Below are positions 11,815 through 24,271 of a stretch of 64,000 nt of DNA, piece after piece. Each line of letters opens with the position of its first letter. The first letter of the stretch is position 1. The stretch covers positions 24,139,879-24,203,878 of the forward strand of contig CM029654.1 in the NCBI GenBank assembly GCA_017311315.1, given 5' to 3'. The position numbers and the translations under genes were made by a program. This DNA is from Dendrocalamus latiflorus. Taxonomy: Eukaryota > Streptophyta > Magnoliopsida > Poales > Poaceae. The notes under the pieces are model-generated. The model was not told the DNA's origin, ran no database searches, and saw nothing but the letters and a program-made list of their open reading frames with translations.

Positions 11815-13066
11815 GACCCAGATATTCTGGCTTGCTATGAGAATAGGTTTGAAAACTCCACTCTGAGATCCTCTTCATCTCCGTAGTTGCTTCCTCCCCT
11901 GAATGGTTGCTTCACTGCACTTTGCAGAAATGAACGACCTTACTCCTTGTCCTGTGATTTAGCACTTCTAAGATCTTGATAGGGTACTCATTGTGAGTTA
12001 AATATTCTTGAAGATCAATAGCTTCTATTGGCATTACCTCCTCTGGCAGTCGCAAACACTTCTTCAACTGAGACGACACATGGAATACATCATGTATCCA
12101 ACTGATAAGCCACTTATCCTTTACGCTTCAACAACTTGAACAGTCCAACATACCTTGGTGCAAGCTTCCCTTTCATCTGGAATCTATTGACACCTTTGAA
12201 CGACATAATTCTAAGATGCACATAATCATCTGGTTCAAAGCTCAATTCTCAATGACGAGTATCAGCATAGCTTTTTTGCCTAGTTTGAGTTGTCTTCAGC
12301 CTTTCTTGGGTTAGATGGACCTTGTCCTTAGCTTCTTTTAGACATTCGAGACCAAAGACTTGGCTTTCTCTAGTCTCTTTCCAATTAAGAGGGGTTCTAC
12401 ATTTTCTTTCATACAGAGCTTTGAATGGTGACATTTGCAAACTGGTATGCTAATTGTTGTTGTAGGAAAATTCTACAAAAGGTAAACATCTGTTCCACTT
12501 AGCTCCATAGTCTAGCACACAAGCTTTTAGCATATCCTTGAGAATCTGATTCACACACTTGAGTACCCATGGCTTCATGGAAAATTCCCCAAAACCTTGA
12601 CGTAAATTTCAATCCATGATCTAACACTATCTTTTTAGGTACACCATGCAGATTTACAATCCTTGACATGTACATATCCGGCAACTTGACACCAGCATAG
12701 GTTGTCTTGACTAGAATGATATGAGCAATTTTCATCAAATGGTCCACAATTACCCATTTAGAATCAAAACCTTCGTAGGTCTTAGGTAATTCGATGATAA
12801 ATTCCATATCAACTTCTTCCCACTTCGACTCGGAAATTCTTAATGGTTGCAACAGACCTGCCCAGTCTCTGATGCTCAGCTTTAACTCTCTGACAAACAT
12901 CACAAAGCGCAACATACTCTGCTATCTCACGCTTCATATTAGGCCACCAATACTTGTCCTGGACATCTTGATACATCTTTGTACTACCTGGATGAATCGA
13001 ACATAAAGATTCATGGGCTTCTTTGAGTAGTAACTCCTTTAACTCATTTTTGTCTAGAACACACAA
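11815..13066 (-). pseudogene. Gypsy integrase pseudogene
   Basis: The zinc-binding part is at about 13,040-12,880: two histidines in AHESLCSIHPG, then a cysteine pair in CDVCQRVK. The core follows at about 12,850-12,520, with VDMEFIIELP and LDHGLKFTSRFW where active copies carry the first two acidic residues. The third acidic region is lost in a frame break near 12,540. The segment at 12,440-12,249 is the usual region after the core (SPFKALYERKCRTPL). The tail to about 11,815 is heavily broken. It would have joined cDNA to host DNA. Confidence 0.82.
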
Positions 13067-13246
13067 CTGCTCCTTGAACCATAGCGTGCCTTGCTCATCT
13101 ATAGTAAAACCTGAAGTGCTAAGGTTAACCTTGATTCTCTGAATACCCTTATCATCAACCTATGCTTGACAGATCTGATCATCCAATATTGGCTTAACTT
13201 CCATGGTGGCAAAGAATTCTTCCTCAACCAACTCCAAACTAAGCAT

Positions 13247-13741
13247 CTAAAACTCCTTGTGTAAAATTCGTTGACTTTCTTTGATCATCACTGTATTGCA
13301 GCAGCTCTTTTGACTCAGTGCATCAGCTACTACCTTGGCCTTTCCTAGGTGATAATGGATTCCCACATTATAATCCTTGATCAGCTCCAACGATCTCCTT
13401 TGCCTGAGGTTAAGGTAAGACTGAGTAAAAATGTACTTCAGACTTTTATGATCAGTATAGATCTCACAACAATTCCCCATGTGATAATGACGCAAAATTT
13501 TCAAAGCGTGCACTACAGCTGCTAACTCCAAATCATGCGTAGGATAATTCTCTTCATGCAGCCTTAACTGTCGCGAAGCATAGGCTACCACTCTTCTGTC
13601 GTGCATCAACACACATCTCAAGCCTTTACAAGAAGAATCACAATAAATTTCAAGATTCTTGTTGATATCTCGCAATACCAAGACTGGTGCTATAGTCAAA
13701 CACTCCTTCAACTTCTGAAAAATCTTTTCGCACTCTGGCAT
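13247..13741 (-). pseudogene. Gypsy RNase H pseudogene
   Basis: An uninterrupted 164-codon stretch has the RNase H landmarks in order: EIYCDSSCKGL near the start, VVAYASRQLRLHEENYPTHD in the middle, and TDHKSLKYIF followed by DYNVGIHYHLGKAKVVADAL. The catalytic aspartates in 'YCD' and 'YTDHK' are visible. The expected glutamate is in the THDLELAAVV segment. It is separated by stops from RT upstream and integrase downstream. Confidence 0.85.
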
Positions 13742-14027
13742 CCAGATGAACTTCTTTTCCTTCTTTAACAGCTATGTAAGTGGCCTGGCTAAACTAGAAA
13801 ATCTTTCAATGAAGAGACGATAATATTCTGCCATAACAAGGAAACTCCTCACTCATGGTACTGTGGTAGGCGACTTCCAATTAAGCACATCTTTAACTTT
13901 TTGGGGATCAACTGCAACACCTTCGACTGACATGACATGACCTAGGAAAGCAACTTCCTTCATCCAAAATTCACACTTGCTGAACGTGGCATACAACTGG
14001 TCTCTCTGAGCTTCTTCAACACTAACC

Positions 14028-15135
14028 TCAGATGCTCTTCATACTCGTTTTCATCCTTGGAATGATCAAGATGCCATCAATGAACACAACAATGAACTTG
14101 TCTAAGTACTCCAGAAACACCTTGTTCATGAAATACATGAAGTATGCCGAGCCATTAGTTAAACCAAAAGACATCACGATGAACTCATACAATCTATAGC
14201 AAGTAGAGAACGCTGTCTTAGGAATGTCCTCCTTGTGAATCCACATCTGATGGTATCTTGATCTCAAATCAATCTTAGAGAACACACCGGCTCCTTTTAG
14301 CTGATCGAACAGACCATTGATCCTCGATAACAGAAACTTGTTCTTAATAATGACCTCATTGAGTGCTCGATAATCCACATACATGCGTTGATTACCATCC
14401 TTCTTCTTAACAAACAACATTGGTGCTCCCCACGGGGATGAACTAGGTCTGACATAACCTTAGTCCAACAACTCCTGAATCTACTTCTTTAATTTGGCTA
14501 ACCCATTAGCAGGCATCTAATAGGGCCTCTTGGATATCGCGTAGTACCAGGTGCTAACTCAATTAAGAACTCAACTTCTCGATCTGGTGGCATTCCTGGA
14601 ATATCTTCTGGAAACACATTTAAAAATTCTCTGACAACAGGCACATCCTCCAACAAGATTCCTTTGTCCTGATAAACCATAGCTTCCTTTGGTTGATTCA
14701 AGCTAACTTCAAACTTCACCCTGACTCCATTTGAGCTTACTAGAGAAATGGCTCTACTTCCACAATCCAACACAGCTTGGTGCTTCTTGAGTCAATCCAT
14801 TTCTAGGATTGCATCCAAAGACTGGATATCCAGGACAATGAGATCAGTGAGAAATTCCACTCCTTCGATGGTGATCTTAACTTCCAAACATACTAGATTC
14901 GTACTCAACTCTAAATCAGGGGATTGAACCAAAAGAACAGAACCAAGAACAATAGTTTTGAACCGTTGCCTAACCACAAACTCCAAGAAACAAACAAATG
15001 TGAAGCTTTGAAATCAAACAAAACTGTAGTAGGTACTGAATTTACTAGGAACTCACCCATCACAACATCCGGTGCTACTTGAGCCTCCTCTGCAGTAATG
15101 TGGTTCACTTGTCCTTGGACAATAGATTGCTGCAC
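14028..15135 (-). pseudogene. Gypsy protease and reverse transcriptase pseudogene
   Basis: Protease: near 15,030-15,000 the usual DSGA active site reads FDFKAS, so the catalytic serine and glycine are gone. RT: 14,420-14,028 holds FVKKKDGNQRMYVDYRALN and SKIDLRSRYHQMWI. The catalytic box reads FIDGIL instead of the expected two consecutive aspartates, so the RT is inactive even apart from stops. Several frame changes lie between 14,500 and 15,000. RT finger and palm motifs still leave no doubt about the family. Confidence 0.85.
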
Positions 15136-16030
15136 TCAGTTGACTTGACCTAAAACTTGAGATGCTCCACATCCTGATCCTAAAGAAGGGGTTCGGTCTG
15201 GCATAGCTCCCAGATTGAAATGAACTGGCATTGGAGCTTGCTTTTGTGGACACTTGTTAGCATAGTGCCTGGGCTCAAGGCACTTGAAATAGGTGATTGC
15301 TGCTGCAGGGTTGGCATTCCACTGAGGCTGACTGCTTCCACTAATTGGGCGCAGTCCTGAAGCATTGAAATGGGGTGTTGGTGCCGGAGTTCTGAATCCC
15401 GACTGCTGTGGCACATGCCAGGCTGATAGGCATTGAAGCAAGGTTTTTGGGACTGATGCATGTGAGCTCCCTACAGTATCATCCTCCTCTTACGAGTCTC
15501 TTCTAGCTCACGACGACTTCCTCAATGAGTATTGCTTTGTCCGCCATATTTTGGACACTGGCATAGTCATTACCCACAACTTGGACTTTCAAAGTAGGGT
15601 TGAGTCCTCTCTTGAATCACTTAGGACGTGCATCGTTAATCACTACATCCTCTAGGACATAGTGGGCTAGCTGAGTGAACGTGTTGAGATATTCACTCAC
15701 TGAAATGTTCTTCTCCTATAGCTCACAAAACTCTTCCTTCTTCATCTTAATCACCCCATCCAAGATATGGGTATGATGAAAAGTTGTTGCAAACTCTGCC
15801 CATGTGATGCTATCCTGGTCCTCACACACGGCGCAATAGTTCTCCCACCATTCTAAAGTAGCTCCTTCCAACTGATGGGCGACGTAGAATACCTTCTCTC
15901 AATTCGTGCTTTGAGCAAGATTCAGCCTCTTCTCTACGGAACGAAGCCAATCATCAGCTTCCAAGGGTTTAGAAGACTGGGAATAAGTTGGCGGTCTTGT
16001 CCTTATGAACTCTGCAAACTTCAACTGTTG
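15136..16030 (-). pseudogene. Gypsy gag pseudogene
   Basis: Minus-strand translation of 15,500-15,830 contains the Retrotrans_gag pattern (an EFCEL...YLNTFTQLAHYV-like segment) with stops near 15,625 and 15,718. At 15,240-15,300 a zinc-knuckle remnant reads YFKCLEPRHYANKC, with the first cysteine changed to tyrosine, the same first-Cys loss as in the gag at 5273-6570. The upstream end near 16,040 merges into plus-oriented LTR sequence. Confidence 0.75.
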
Positions 16031-16089
16031 ATGAACTGGTTGGGGTGCAACTGCCTCCTAATTCTGCCGATGGTATGGTCTTGGTAATA

Positions 16090-16351
16090 TATAACGCACA
16101 CATTACCCCCAGTCGCTTGCCTATGGTATGGTCGCACTTTTGCTTTCGTTTCTGCTGCTTGCTTGTAATGATAACATTTGGCCTAAGCGGCCCCTTTTGT
16201 AAACTCTCAACCGATGTGGTGTAATTTAAATCTGTAATGTTATTATTGTCCATGTATGATGTGATACAGCAATGTACCTGTGTGCACTATCTACTGATAC
16301 AGGGAATAGTGCAGTAAACACAGTGGATTCTGGATTGAAAAATCCGGGTCT
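16090..16351 (+). repeat. Gypsy LTR 3'-end fragment (+)
   Basis: This stretch ends AAATCCGGGTCTGACA (16,351), typical of the 3' end of grass gypsy LTRs, preceded by the usual 'ctgtaatgttattattg' and 'cagggaatagtgcagtaaac' segments. It is in the opposite orientation to the flanking gypsy coding DNA, so it comes from a separate insertion. Confidence 0.5.
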
Positions 16352-16725
16352 GACATTTCTAATCAGGTAATACCACCAACTTTTCAGAATGTGCACCATT
16401 GATGCTAATTCCAAGTCATGGGTTGGATAATTATCTTCATGGGGATGGAGTTGTCAGACGCATATGCTATGACTTTTCCTTCTTACATAAGCACACAGCC
16501 AAGACCTTGGCGTGAGGCATCATAATAGACTTCAAAGTCCTTGTGTATGTTTGGTAGAACTAATACAAGGGTAGTGGTCAAGTTCTTCTTGAACTCTTGG
16601 AAATTCTTCTCACATGCTTCTGTCTACTCATACTTCTCTTCCTTGAGTTGGTGGGTCATTGGTCTGAACAGCTTGGAAAATCCTTCTATGAAGCACCTGT
16701 AGTATCAGGTCAATAGAGCGATGAA
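16352..16725 (-). pseudogene. Gypsy RNase H/RT fragment, minus strand
   Basis: Minus-strand translation at about 16,480-16,370 gives a decayed RNase H start (IAYASDNSI, then THDLELASMVHILKSWWYYL with frame changes). 16,720-16,500 continues with RT-thumb-like residues. It duplicates the domain at 13,247-13,741 but from a different, diverged element. Confidence 0.6.
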
Positions 16726-18374
16726 TAGATTATACATTCTCAATCTTGACCACGTGCAGCCACTGTGCTTGATGGTACATCTTGATGATGATACATGGAG
16801 ATACACGCTCTATGGGCATCTGGATTTTTAGGTGCTGCAAAAACTAGGCCAGGAATGCCAAGTCGAATGCCTCCCACTTGTGAACCATGTGGGGCAACTG
16901 TGCGACGGCTGCCTCATCGGCAAACAATGTCATGCACCGTTCCCTCAGAAGGTGAAGTTTAGGGCAAGCAAGGTACTGGAGCTCGTGCATGGTGACTTGT
17001 GCAGGCCTATCTTGCCCCCAACCTTGGCCAGTAAAAAGTACATTCTACTGATAGTTGATTATTACAGTAGATATATGTGGATTGTATTATTGAAATTCAA
17101 GGATGAAGCTTTTCAAACCTTCAAGAAGATCAAGGTAGCACCTGAGGTTGAAGTGGATATAAAGTTGAAAGCACTTCACATGGATCAGGGACGTGAATTC
17201 AAGTTGAATGAGTTCATCACCTATTGTGAGGAGATGGGCATCAGAAGATACTTGACTGCCCTATACTCTCCCTAACAAAATGGGGTAGTCGAGTAAAGAA
17301 ACCAGACGGTTGTCACAATGGTGCACAGCATGTTGAAAAGCATGAACATGCCCAGTAAGTTCTAGGGGTGATGACCACGATGTACATCTTGAACCATGTG
17401 CTAACCAAGAGCGTGGTTGGCATGATGCCGTACGAAGCCTGGTGCAAGCGGAAGCCGACGGTACACCATCTTCGCACCTTTGGGTGCGTTGCGCATGTAA
17501 AGAAGGTGGGCAGCCACATCGGCAAGCTCACAGACCACATCTTCCCAATGGTGTTCATCGGGTGTGCGTATGATCCTGCTACTAGGAGGGTGTGCATAAC
17601 GCGTGACATCATCTTTGAGGAGGGGAAGGAGTGGGACTGGAGTGCCTTGCAATAAGCAAAGGCGACCCCGTCTGATGAGGTGTTTCATGTGGTTCATGAA
17701 CACACTGAGCCTGCAGGTCTCGACGAGAACATCAACAGACCAGAAGCACAATAGGCACCGTCCACCCCGGTACACGGCATAGTACCAGGAGTGGAAGATG
17801 ATGCAGAGGTAGTAGCTACATTGGCATTGCCCGCTACAATTGTAGTAGCCTCGGCGTCTAGCGCAACGTCAGATACACCCATGGCGGCCTCGGTGATTGA
17901 TGCCATGTCAGCCTCACCATGGGAGGCACTAGTGCAGATGTGCACTTTGCATGACCTGTATGATGCCACAGAGCCGATCTGGCCTGAGTACTTTAGCTTA
18001 TGCTTGCTGGGTGCAGAGGAGCTGGCAACCTTCCAAGATGCTAAGAAGGAGGAGAGTTGGTGGTGCGCAATGCAGGAGGAGATAGACTCCATCAGCAACA
18101 ATCAAACATGGAGTCTGGTTAATTCCCTGTAGGACAATGAGCTATCGGGCTCAAATGGGTCTATAAATGTGAAGAAGGACTCAGATGGTATGGTGGTGAA
18201 ACACAAAACACGTTTAGTAGCAAAATAGTATGTGCAAAAACAAGGCATCGAAGGGAGCTAGAAGAAGAAGTGTACGTGAGTCAGCGTCCAATTTTCATTA
18301 AGAAGGGAAGTGAGCACAAGGTACTAAAGTTGCACAAAGTCTTGTATGTTCTGTGATAAGCCCCTAGAGCTTGG
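16726..18374 (+). mobile_element. Decayed Ty1/copia pol (GAG-pre-integrase, integrase, RT start)
   Basis: 16,726-16,930 is the pre-integrase zinc region (WRYTLYGHLDF, then CDGCLIGKQ). 16,930-17,280 is the integrase core with VHGDLCRPI, IVDYYSRYMWIVLL and MDQGREFKLNEF. Frame breaks follow at about 17,275 and 17,360, then the core's C-terminal side (17,368-17,655). The RT begins at about 18,020 (ESWWCAMQEEIDSI...NQTWSLV). About 70 codons are missing at about 18,250, and the sequence resumes at 18,265 with copia RT residues up to the APRAW segment at 18,374. Two adjacent stops (18,354-18,359) are Arg and Gln codons changed by C-to-T. CACTA-1 interrupts it exactly here; it resumes at 40,133. Confidence 0.85.
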
Positions 18375-18870
18375 CACTACTACAAAAGAGGCTATACTGG
18401 ACAGTTACATCATAGACGGTTTATACGAAACCGTCTGTGCTTAAACTATGATAGACGTTTTATACTAGTAACCGTCTGTGATATTTTCACAGACAGTTAT
18501 TCACACGAACGGTCTATGATAATTGAGACATCACAAACGGATCGTGTTAATAATCGTCTGTGAACTTTCAAAAACGGTTCTTAACATGAACCGTTTGTGA
18601 TAATTGAGACATCACAGACAATTCGTGTTAATAACCGTCTGTGGAAGTTGCAGACATCACAGATTGTTCATATAAAAACCATCTCTGATATTGTGGACAT
18701 CACAGACGGTTCTTATAACAAACCATTTGTAATATTGTGGACATCACGGATGGTTTGTATGAATAATCATCTGTGAATTATCATAGAGGGTTATTAATAC
18801 GAACGGTCTGTGATAATGTTCGTATCACAAACCATTTGTGGTTAGAACCGTTTGGGATAATCTGTGCTAT
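18375..18870. repeat. CACTA-1 left subterminal repeat array
   Basis: About a dozen copies of ACAGACGGTT and its complement AACCGTCTGT, alternating in orientation every 20-40 bp, some with one or two changes. In En/Spm-like elements such repeats are binding sites for the element-encoded DNA-binding protein. The alternation of orientations means single-stranded transcripts would form serial hairpins. Confidence 0.85.
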
Positions 18871-19313
18871 TAAATACCAGGCGTACATGGTCTCGAGATA
18901 GATCTATTTCCATTGCGCTACATCGGTGGAGCGAGGCAGCTGGCTTTGGGGAGTTTGGTGAAAACATATCACTTGTAGATCTATATACGTCTTCTTAGTG
19001 ATCAGAGGTTAGTACTCAATTGCTTCTAATAACTTATATGCCTTGTAACTGAAAGAGATGATAGCTAGGTTTTTGTTTAGATCTAGCTAGCTAGGTTTAA
19101 AAAGATAATGGTACTTTGCTCAATTTCAAAATGAGTAAATATTCATAGTTTACTTCAATGTATTCTTGCTCAATATTATTGTGTCATGAATACATGGCTA
19201 GCTAGTTAGCTACCTAATATAGATGTCATGTGTAATTAAGTATAGCTAGTGTAATTTGCTATAGTAGCGCTAATAATCATTTTTGATACCCATTTGTTAC
19301 ATGTGTAGTGTAG

Positions 19314-22300
19314 ATGGATCGAAGCTGGATGTACATTAAGAACCTTGTGAGTGAAGAGTACATTAATGACGTGTCTACTTTTAGAAGAGCGGCCGAGCTG
19401 GATATGTTGAAGAAGGGATGGAATATATGTACTACCCATGCATTGATTATGATAATATAAAGATGTTTAGCAACTCACTGCAGATCGAAGCTCACTTGAT
19501 TCGAAAGGGTTTCAGAAAGGGGTACAAATGTTGGACCAGTCAAGGCGAAGAGAAGATTACACAAGAAGGTAGTTATGACATCGTCGAGGGAGACAACGAT
19601 ATGGCGGTTGTGGACTGTGCTTTCGATCATGAGGATAGGTCGCAGGATGACAATTTGGATCAGATACTACGTGATGCAGAAGGGAACTATAGTGAGAATG
19701 AGTTTGGTAAATTTGAGGGGTTGATGAAGGACTTAGAGAAACCTTTGTCCCCAGGCTGCAAGCCACAATACATGAGATTGTCATCAGTTCTAGAACTGCT
19801 AAAATTGAAGGCAAGCAATGGTTGGTCTAATAAGAGTTTCACGGCATTGTTAGGTCTCCTAATGAACATGCTTTCAAAGGAAAATATGTTGCCGAGAACC
19901 ACCTACCAAGCTAAGAAGATTCTTTGTCCATTGGGAATAGAAGTAGAAAGAATACATGCATGTCCAAATGATTGCATCCTCTACCGCAAAGAGTATGCTA
20001 ACTTACATATTTGTCCGGTATGCAAAGCATCCCGATACAAGTGTAAACATGACTCCGATGATGGGAAGGGCATTGAGGTGAAGTAAGGACATCCTGCTAA
20101 GGTATTGTGGTATCTTCCTGTAATTCCCCATTCGAAGCATTTATTTGCAAACCGCAAGGATGTAAGATTGATGCGTTGGCACTCGAAGCAGCGTAAGAAA
20201 GACAGAATGATAAGACATGGTGCTAATTCTGCCTAGTGGAGGAACATCGATAAAATGTTTATAGAATTCGGTGTAGAACCGGGGAATATAAGGTTTGGGT
20301 TGAGTACAGATGAAATGAATCCTTTTGGTAACATGAGCAGCCGACATAGCACCTGACCCGTGACTCTGTGTATGTATAACCTTTCTCCTTGGTTGTGTAT
20401 GAAGCGGAAGTATATTTTGATGTCACTACTTATCCAAGGGCTGAAGCAACCTGGGAACAATATTGATGTGTACCTAGCACCATTGTTGGAAGATCTAGCA
20501 ATACTATGGAACGAAGGGGTACATGTATGGGATGCGGACAAACGAGAGAACTTCACTCTATATGCCATGTTGTTCTACACCATTAATGATATTTCCGCCC
20601 TTGGTAACCTGTCAGGGTTAAGTACAAAAAGAGTCAAAGCATATCTGCACTGCTTAGATTATACCAAGAGTGTGTGGTTGAACAACTCGTGTAAAACTGT
20701 GTACATGCGTCGCTGTAGGTTCCATCCAAAGTATCACCTATACCGTAAAATGAAGAAACAATTTGATGGAAAAAAAGAGGATGACTCAGTACTAAGGCCT
20801 TTTAGCGGGAAAGAGGTCTATAATATGGTCAAGGATATCAACGTTGTGCTTGAAAAGGGACGTAAATTGAGGACCTGTCGGAAGAACATATGGACGAAGA
20901 GGTCAATATTTTGGGACTTGCCTTATTGGGAGCACTTAAAAGTTCGCAATTGCATCGATGTCATGCATGTAGAGAAGAATGTATGTGACAGTTTGAATGG
21001 TCTCTTACTGAACATTCCTGATAAAACAAAGGAATGTTCAGTACACTCTGTCTAAGTTCGAGAGAACTCAACTGTGCTAGTCCTTGCATGGTGTGAAAAT
21101 TTCGTCTGGTCACTCCATCAGTGTGAAGAAACTTGTTTCCATAGAATATTTGAAATTAATTGGTATGAAGTCTCATGACTGTCATATGCTAATGACACAA
21201 ATGCTACCTATTGCAATTAGAAGTATTTTGCTGAACAAGGTTCTAGTGACAATCATAAAGCTATGTTATTTCTTTAACGCAATTGCTCAGAAGGTCATCG
21301 ATCCCGATGGACTAGATGCTCTGCAGACTGAGGTGGTGACAACTCTATGTCATCTAGAGATATATTTTCCTCTATTATTTTTTGATATCATGGTCCATTT
21401 CATTGTCCACCTTGTGAAAGAGATAAAGATATGCAGCTACGTGTTGCTACGTCATATGTACCCGTTCAAGAGGTACATGTGAATTCTCAAGTCCTATGTA
21501 CACAATCGAACTCGACCGGAGGGTAGCATCATTGAAGGTTATACAACCAAAGAGATCATTGAATTCTGCATCAACTACATGGCTCAGGTCAAACCGATAT
21601 GTGTACCTCTATCTCATCATGAGGGAAGGCTAGATGGTATCGTGACTATCAGAAGGAAAGCAATAACTCTAAATCGAGATATGTATGCTCAAACCTATTT
21701 CATAGTTTTACAACACATGACTGAAGTGACCTCACATATTGAAGAGCACAAGGACATGTTACACTAAGAGAATGCAGGCCAGTCAGAGGTTTAGATCACG
21801 AGACAACACAACCGTTAGTTCAACGAATGGTTGAAGGTGTGATTGATTGGATAGTCGTCAAGTGAAACACTACAATTATTGACAAAAGGGCCAAAATTTA
21901 TAATTGTGACATGGCAAGGATACGACATTAATGGCTATATATGTTATACAACAGATCAGGACAGAAAGAGCACAGTGCAGAACTCAGGAGTCCGCATAGA
22001 TGCCTATGATGCACACGTCAGTACCGCTGGCCCAAGCTCGTACTATGGGCTTGTAGAGTAGATTTGGGAGCTTGACTACATAATTTTCAAGATTCCTCTG
22101 TTTCGGTGTCGTTGGGTCCAACTCCCACGGGGTGTAAAGGTCGACAAGTACGGTGTCACTACTATGGACCTCAAATGTGTAGGATACGAAGACGAACCAT
22201 TCGTACTCACGAGGCAAGTTGTTCAAGTACTTTATATAACCGACCCAGCAAATAAGAAGCGCCATGTAGTTCTTCAGGGAAAAACAATTATTGTCGGGAT

Positions 22301-22390
22301 TGAGAATGCTGTGGATGAGGAAGAGTACAATCAATTTGATGAGTTACCTCCATTCAGAGATGGCATCAGGCTCGAGAAAGAACAAGGCGG
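19314..22390 (+). pseudogene. TNP2: CACTA-1 TNP2 transposase pseudogene (Transposase_21, DUF4218, DUF4216)
   Basis: Starts MDRSWMY at 19,314, the usual TNP2 start, 940 bp inside the element. Frame 19,418-20,086 carries the N-terminal Transposase_21 part (CPNDCILYRKEYANLHICPVC). 20,360-21,055 carries DMN/NPFGNMSS-type and WDLPYWEHLKVRNCIDVMHVEKN segments. 21,084-21,770 matches DUF4218 (FFDIMVHFIVHLV, YVHNRTRPEGSI). 21,879-22,390 matches DUF4216 (YYGLVE, IPLFRCRWV, VGYEDEPFVL). Frame shifts near 19,410, 20,086, 20,236, 20,355, 21,055 and 22,061 make it a pseudogene. The functional protein would cut and join CACTA ends. Confidence 0.9.
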
Positions 22391-22645
22391 TGAAGCAAGC
22401 CTCTCCCTCCGGACACCGCCCCTCCCTCCCGTCACTGTCTGCCTCTCCCTCCCGACACCGACCGCCTCTCCCTCCTGATGCCGCCTCTCCCTCCCGACGT
22501 CGGCCGCCTCTCCCTCACGACGCCGGCCGCCTCTCCCTCTCGACACCGATCGACTCTCCCTCACGCTGCCGTCTCTCATTCCCGACATCGGCCGCCTCTC
22601 CCTCATGCCACTGCCTCTCCTTCCCAACGCCATTCGCCTCTCCCT
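22385..22645. repeat. CTCTCCCT minisatellite after TNP2
   Basis: Imperfect tandem copies of a roughly 24-bp unit containing GCCTCTCCCTC plus a variable half (ACACCGACC, ACGTCGGCC, ACGCCGGCC). They form in-frame Pro/Ser/His-rich ORFs on one strand and Arg-rich ORFs on the other; these are by-products of the repeat. Confidence 0.8.
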
Positions 22646-23135
22646 CATTTGTCTATCTTGTGGTCTATCTCAATAGTTGGCTGATTTGTTTTGTGATCTT
22701 CAGTAGTTGGCTAATTTGTTTTATGACATTTAGTACTTCATGATATATGCTTCACTTGTTAACTACAAGATCTAATACTAAAATTGGATATTCATGCTCG
22801 AGCTCTAAATTTTTACTATTACTATCATTTGTCAATCCTGTGGTCTGTCTCAATAGTTGACTAATTTGTTTTGTGATCTTCAGTAGTTGGCTAATTTATT
22901 TTATGACATTTAGTACTTCATGATATATACTTCATTTGTTAGATACAAAATTTAATATTAAAATTGGATATTCAAGCTTGAGCTCTAAATCTTTACTATT
23001 ACTGTTATTTGTCAATCTTGTGGTCTATCTCAATAGTTGGCTAATTTGTTTTCTGATCTTCGTTATTTGGCTAATTTATTTTATGACCTTTAGTACTTCA
23101 TGATATATGCTTCACTTGTTAGCTACAAGATCCAT
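22646..23135. repeat. Three tandem copies of a 180-bp unit
   Basis: Copies begin at 22,646, 22,826 and 23,006 (ATTTGTCWATCYTGTGG...), a constant 180-bp spacing; the third is partial and ends near 23,135. The unit is AT-rich and contains its own short internal repeat (agtagttggctaatttgtt type). It lies between the TNP2 pseudogene and the CACTA-2 insertion. 23,136-23,413 shows nothing recognisable except a possible short coding remnant just before the insertion point. Confidence 0.85.
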
Positions 23136-23413
23136 TTGGAATGGCATGTTACTGTTCCAAAGGGACCTTGTAGCGATAATATATGCCACATAGACTTTCA
23201 AAGGGCTTGAAGCAAGTTACATACTCCAGTGTATCAGGTTCAATGAACTTGAGACACTGATGTGTGTAATTTGATTCATAGAACTTTATTTACACCCATA
23301 GCTCGCTGTAGTTATTTTTTTACAAGAGAGATAATGTTCACACAGTCATTATCGTCGTCATCTGGGTCTCACACTCCCAAGATCGGGATAACTAAGTGTG
23401 GCCAAGGAGTATT

Positions 23414-24010
23414 CACTACTAGGGATGTGAACAGTAATGACGAACCAGTGTCGTCACTGAAGATGCCACATTCGTCATAGATTATAATTTGTGACGAATT
23501 TGTGACGAAATTCATTTCGTCATGGAACGCGCGTCACATTTGTCATACCGCGACGAAATTATATTTTTCGTCATAGAACTGCTTTTGTTCAATGACGAAA
23601 GGGTCCCCGTCATAAAACACACTCTGTTTTATGACGATCGGTTTTTGTCAGGGATAGGGCTGTTTTTTGTCATAAACAGCCGGCACCTGCTGTAGGCCAG
23701 CGTGGCGGCTGACGTGACTGGTCCACGTGGTGGCTGACGTGGCTTGTCCACGTGGCGGATGGCGTGGCAGCTGACGTGGCTGGTCCACGTGGTAGCTAAC
23801 GTGGCTGTTACCGTGGCAGCTGACGTGGCTGGACCACGTGGCGCGATTTTATTGGACCGCTTGGCGCGATTTGGTTCTCCCACGTGCCTCCTTTTTATTG
23901 GACCACGTGGCTTAAGTTCGTCACATGCAAATTCGTCACAGAAAGCACTTGCAAATTCGTCACAGAAAGCACTTGCAAATTCGTCACAGAGACCCATATG
24001 GTTATTTCAT
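23414..24010. repeat. CACTA-2 3' subterminal region: TGACGAAA array and CCACGTGG minisatellite
   Basis: 23,440-23,670 holds about ten TGACGAAA/TTCGTCAT words in both orientations. 23,700-23,915 holds a tandem array of about 25-30 bp with CCACGTGG palindromes (five copies plus one CCACGTGC) alternating with GCTGACGTGGC. 23,925-23,990 has nearly three copies of a 24-bp unit with AAATTCGTCACAGAAAGCA. CCACGTGG is the plant G-box core; whether it acts as a regulatory site here is not known. Confidence 0.8.
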
Positions 24011-24271
24011 CACAGACATCACAATTTTCAAATATTCAAATGACCCACAATTCCATAACTAAATAGATCCAGTATTCCAGTGACCATACAACTCAATGAA
24101 CAATACTCAACTCAGTCATCATCACATTCCAACTAGTTCACAGAAACAACTCAGTTCACAGACTTGAACCAACTCAGTTCACAGAACAAATTCACAGCAC
24201 AGAATAAACTTAAGTTCTCGACCACAAAACAACCACCAGCAAGGACCAGCAACCACCACCAGCTCACATGC

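Larger units (their letters stand above)
11790..16040 (-). mobile_element. Decayed Ty3/gypsy (chromovirus-like) internal region, minus strand
   Basis: Read on the minus strand the order is gag (about 16,030-15,136), protease (15,135-14,790), RT (14,420-14,028), RNase H (13,741-13,247), integrase (13,066-12,499) and C-terminal tail (12,440 to about 11,815), then PPT and LTR-B. Integrase after RNase H is the Ty3/gypsy order. Numerous stops and frame breaks make every domain inactive. The tail at about 11,900-12,060 keeps traces of a chromodomain-type extension, suggesting the Tekay/Del side of the group (inference). Confidence 0.85.

Noticed and set aside
18375..18870. Regular short repeats resembling a CRISPR-like array
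   Set aside because: Repeats alternate in orientation, vary in sequence and lie at CACTA termini; this is a plant transposon subterminal array.
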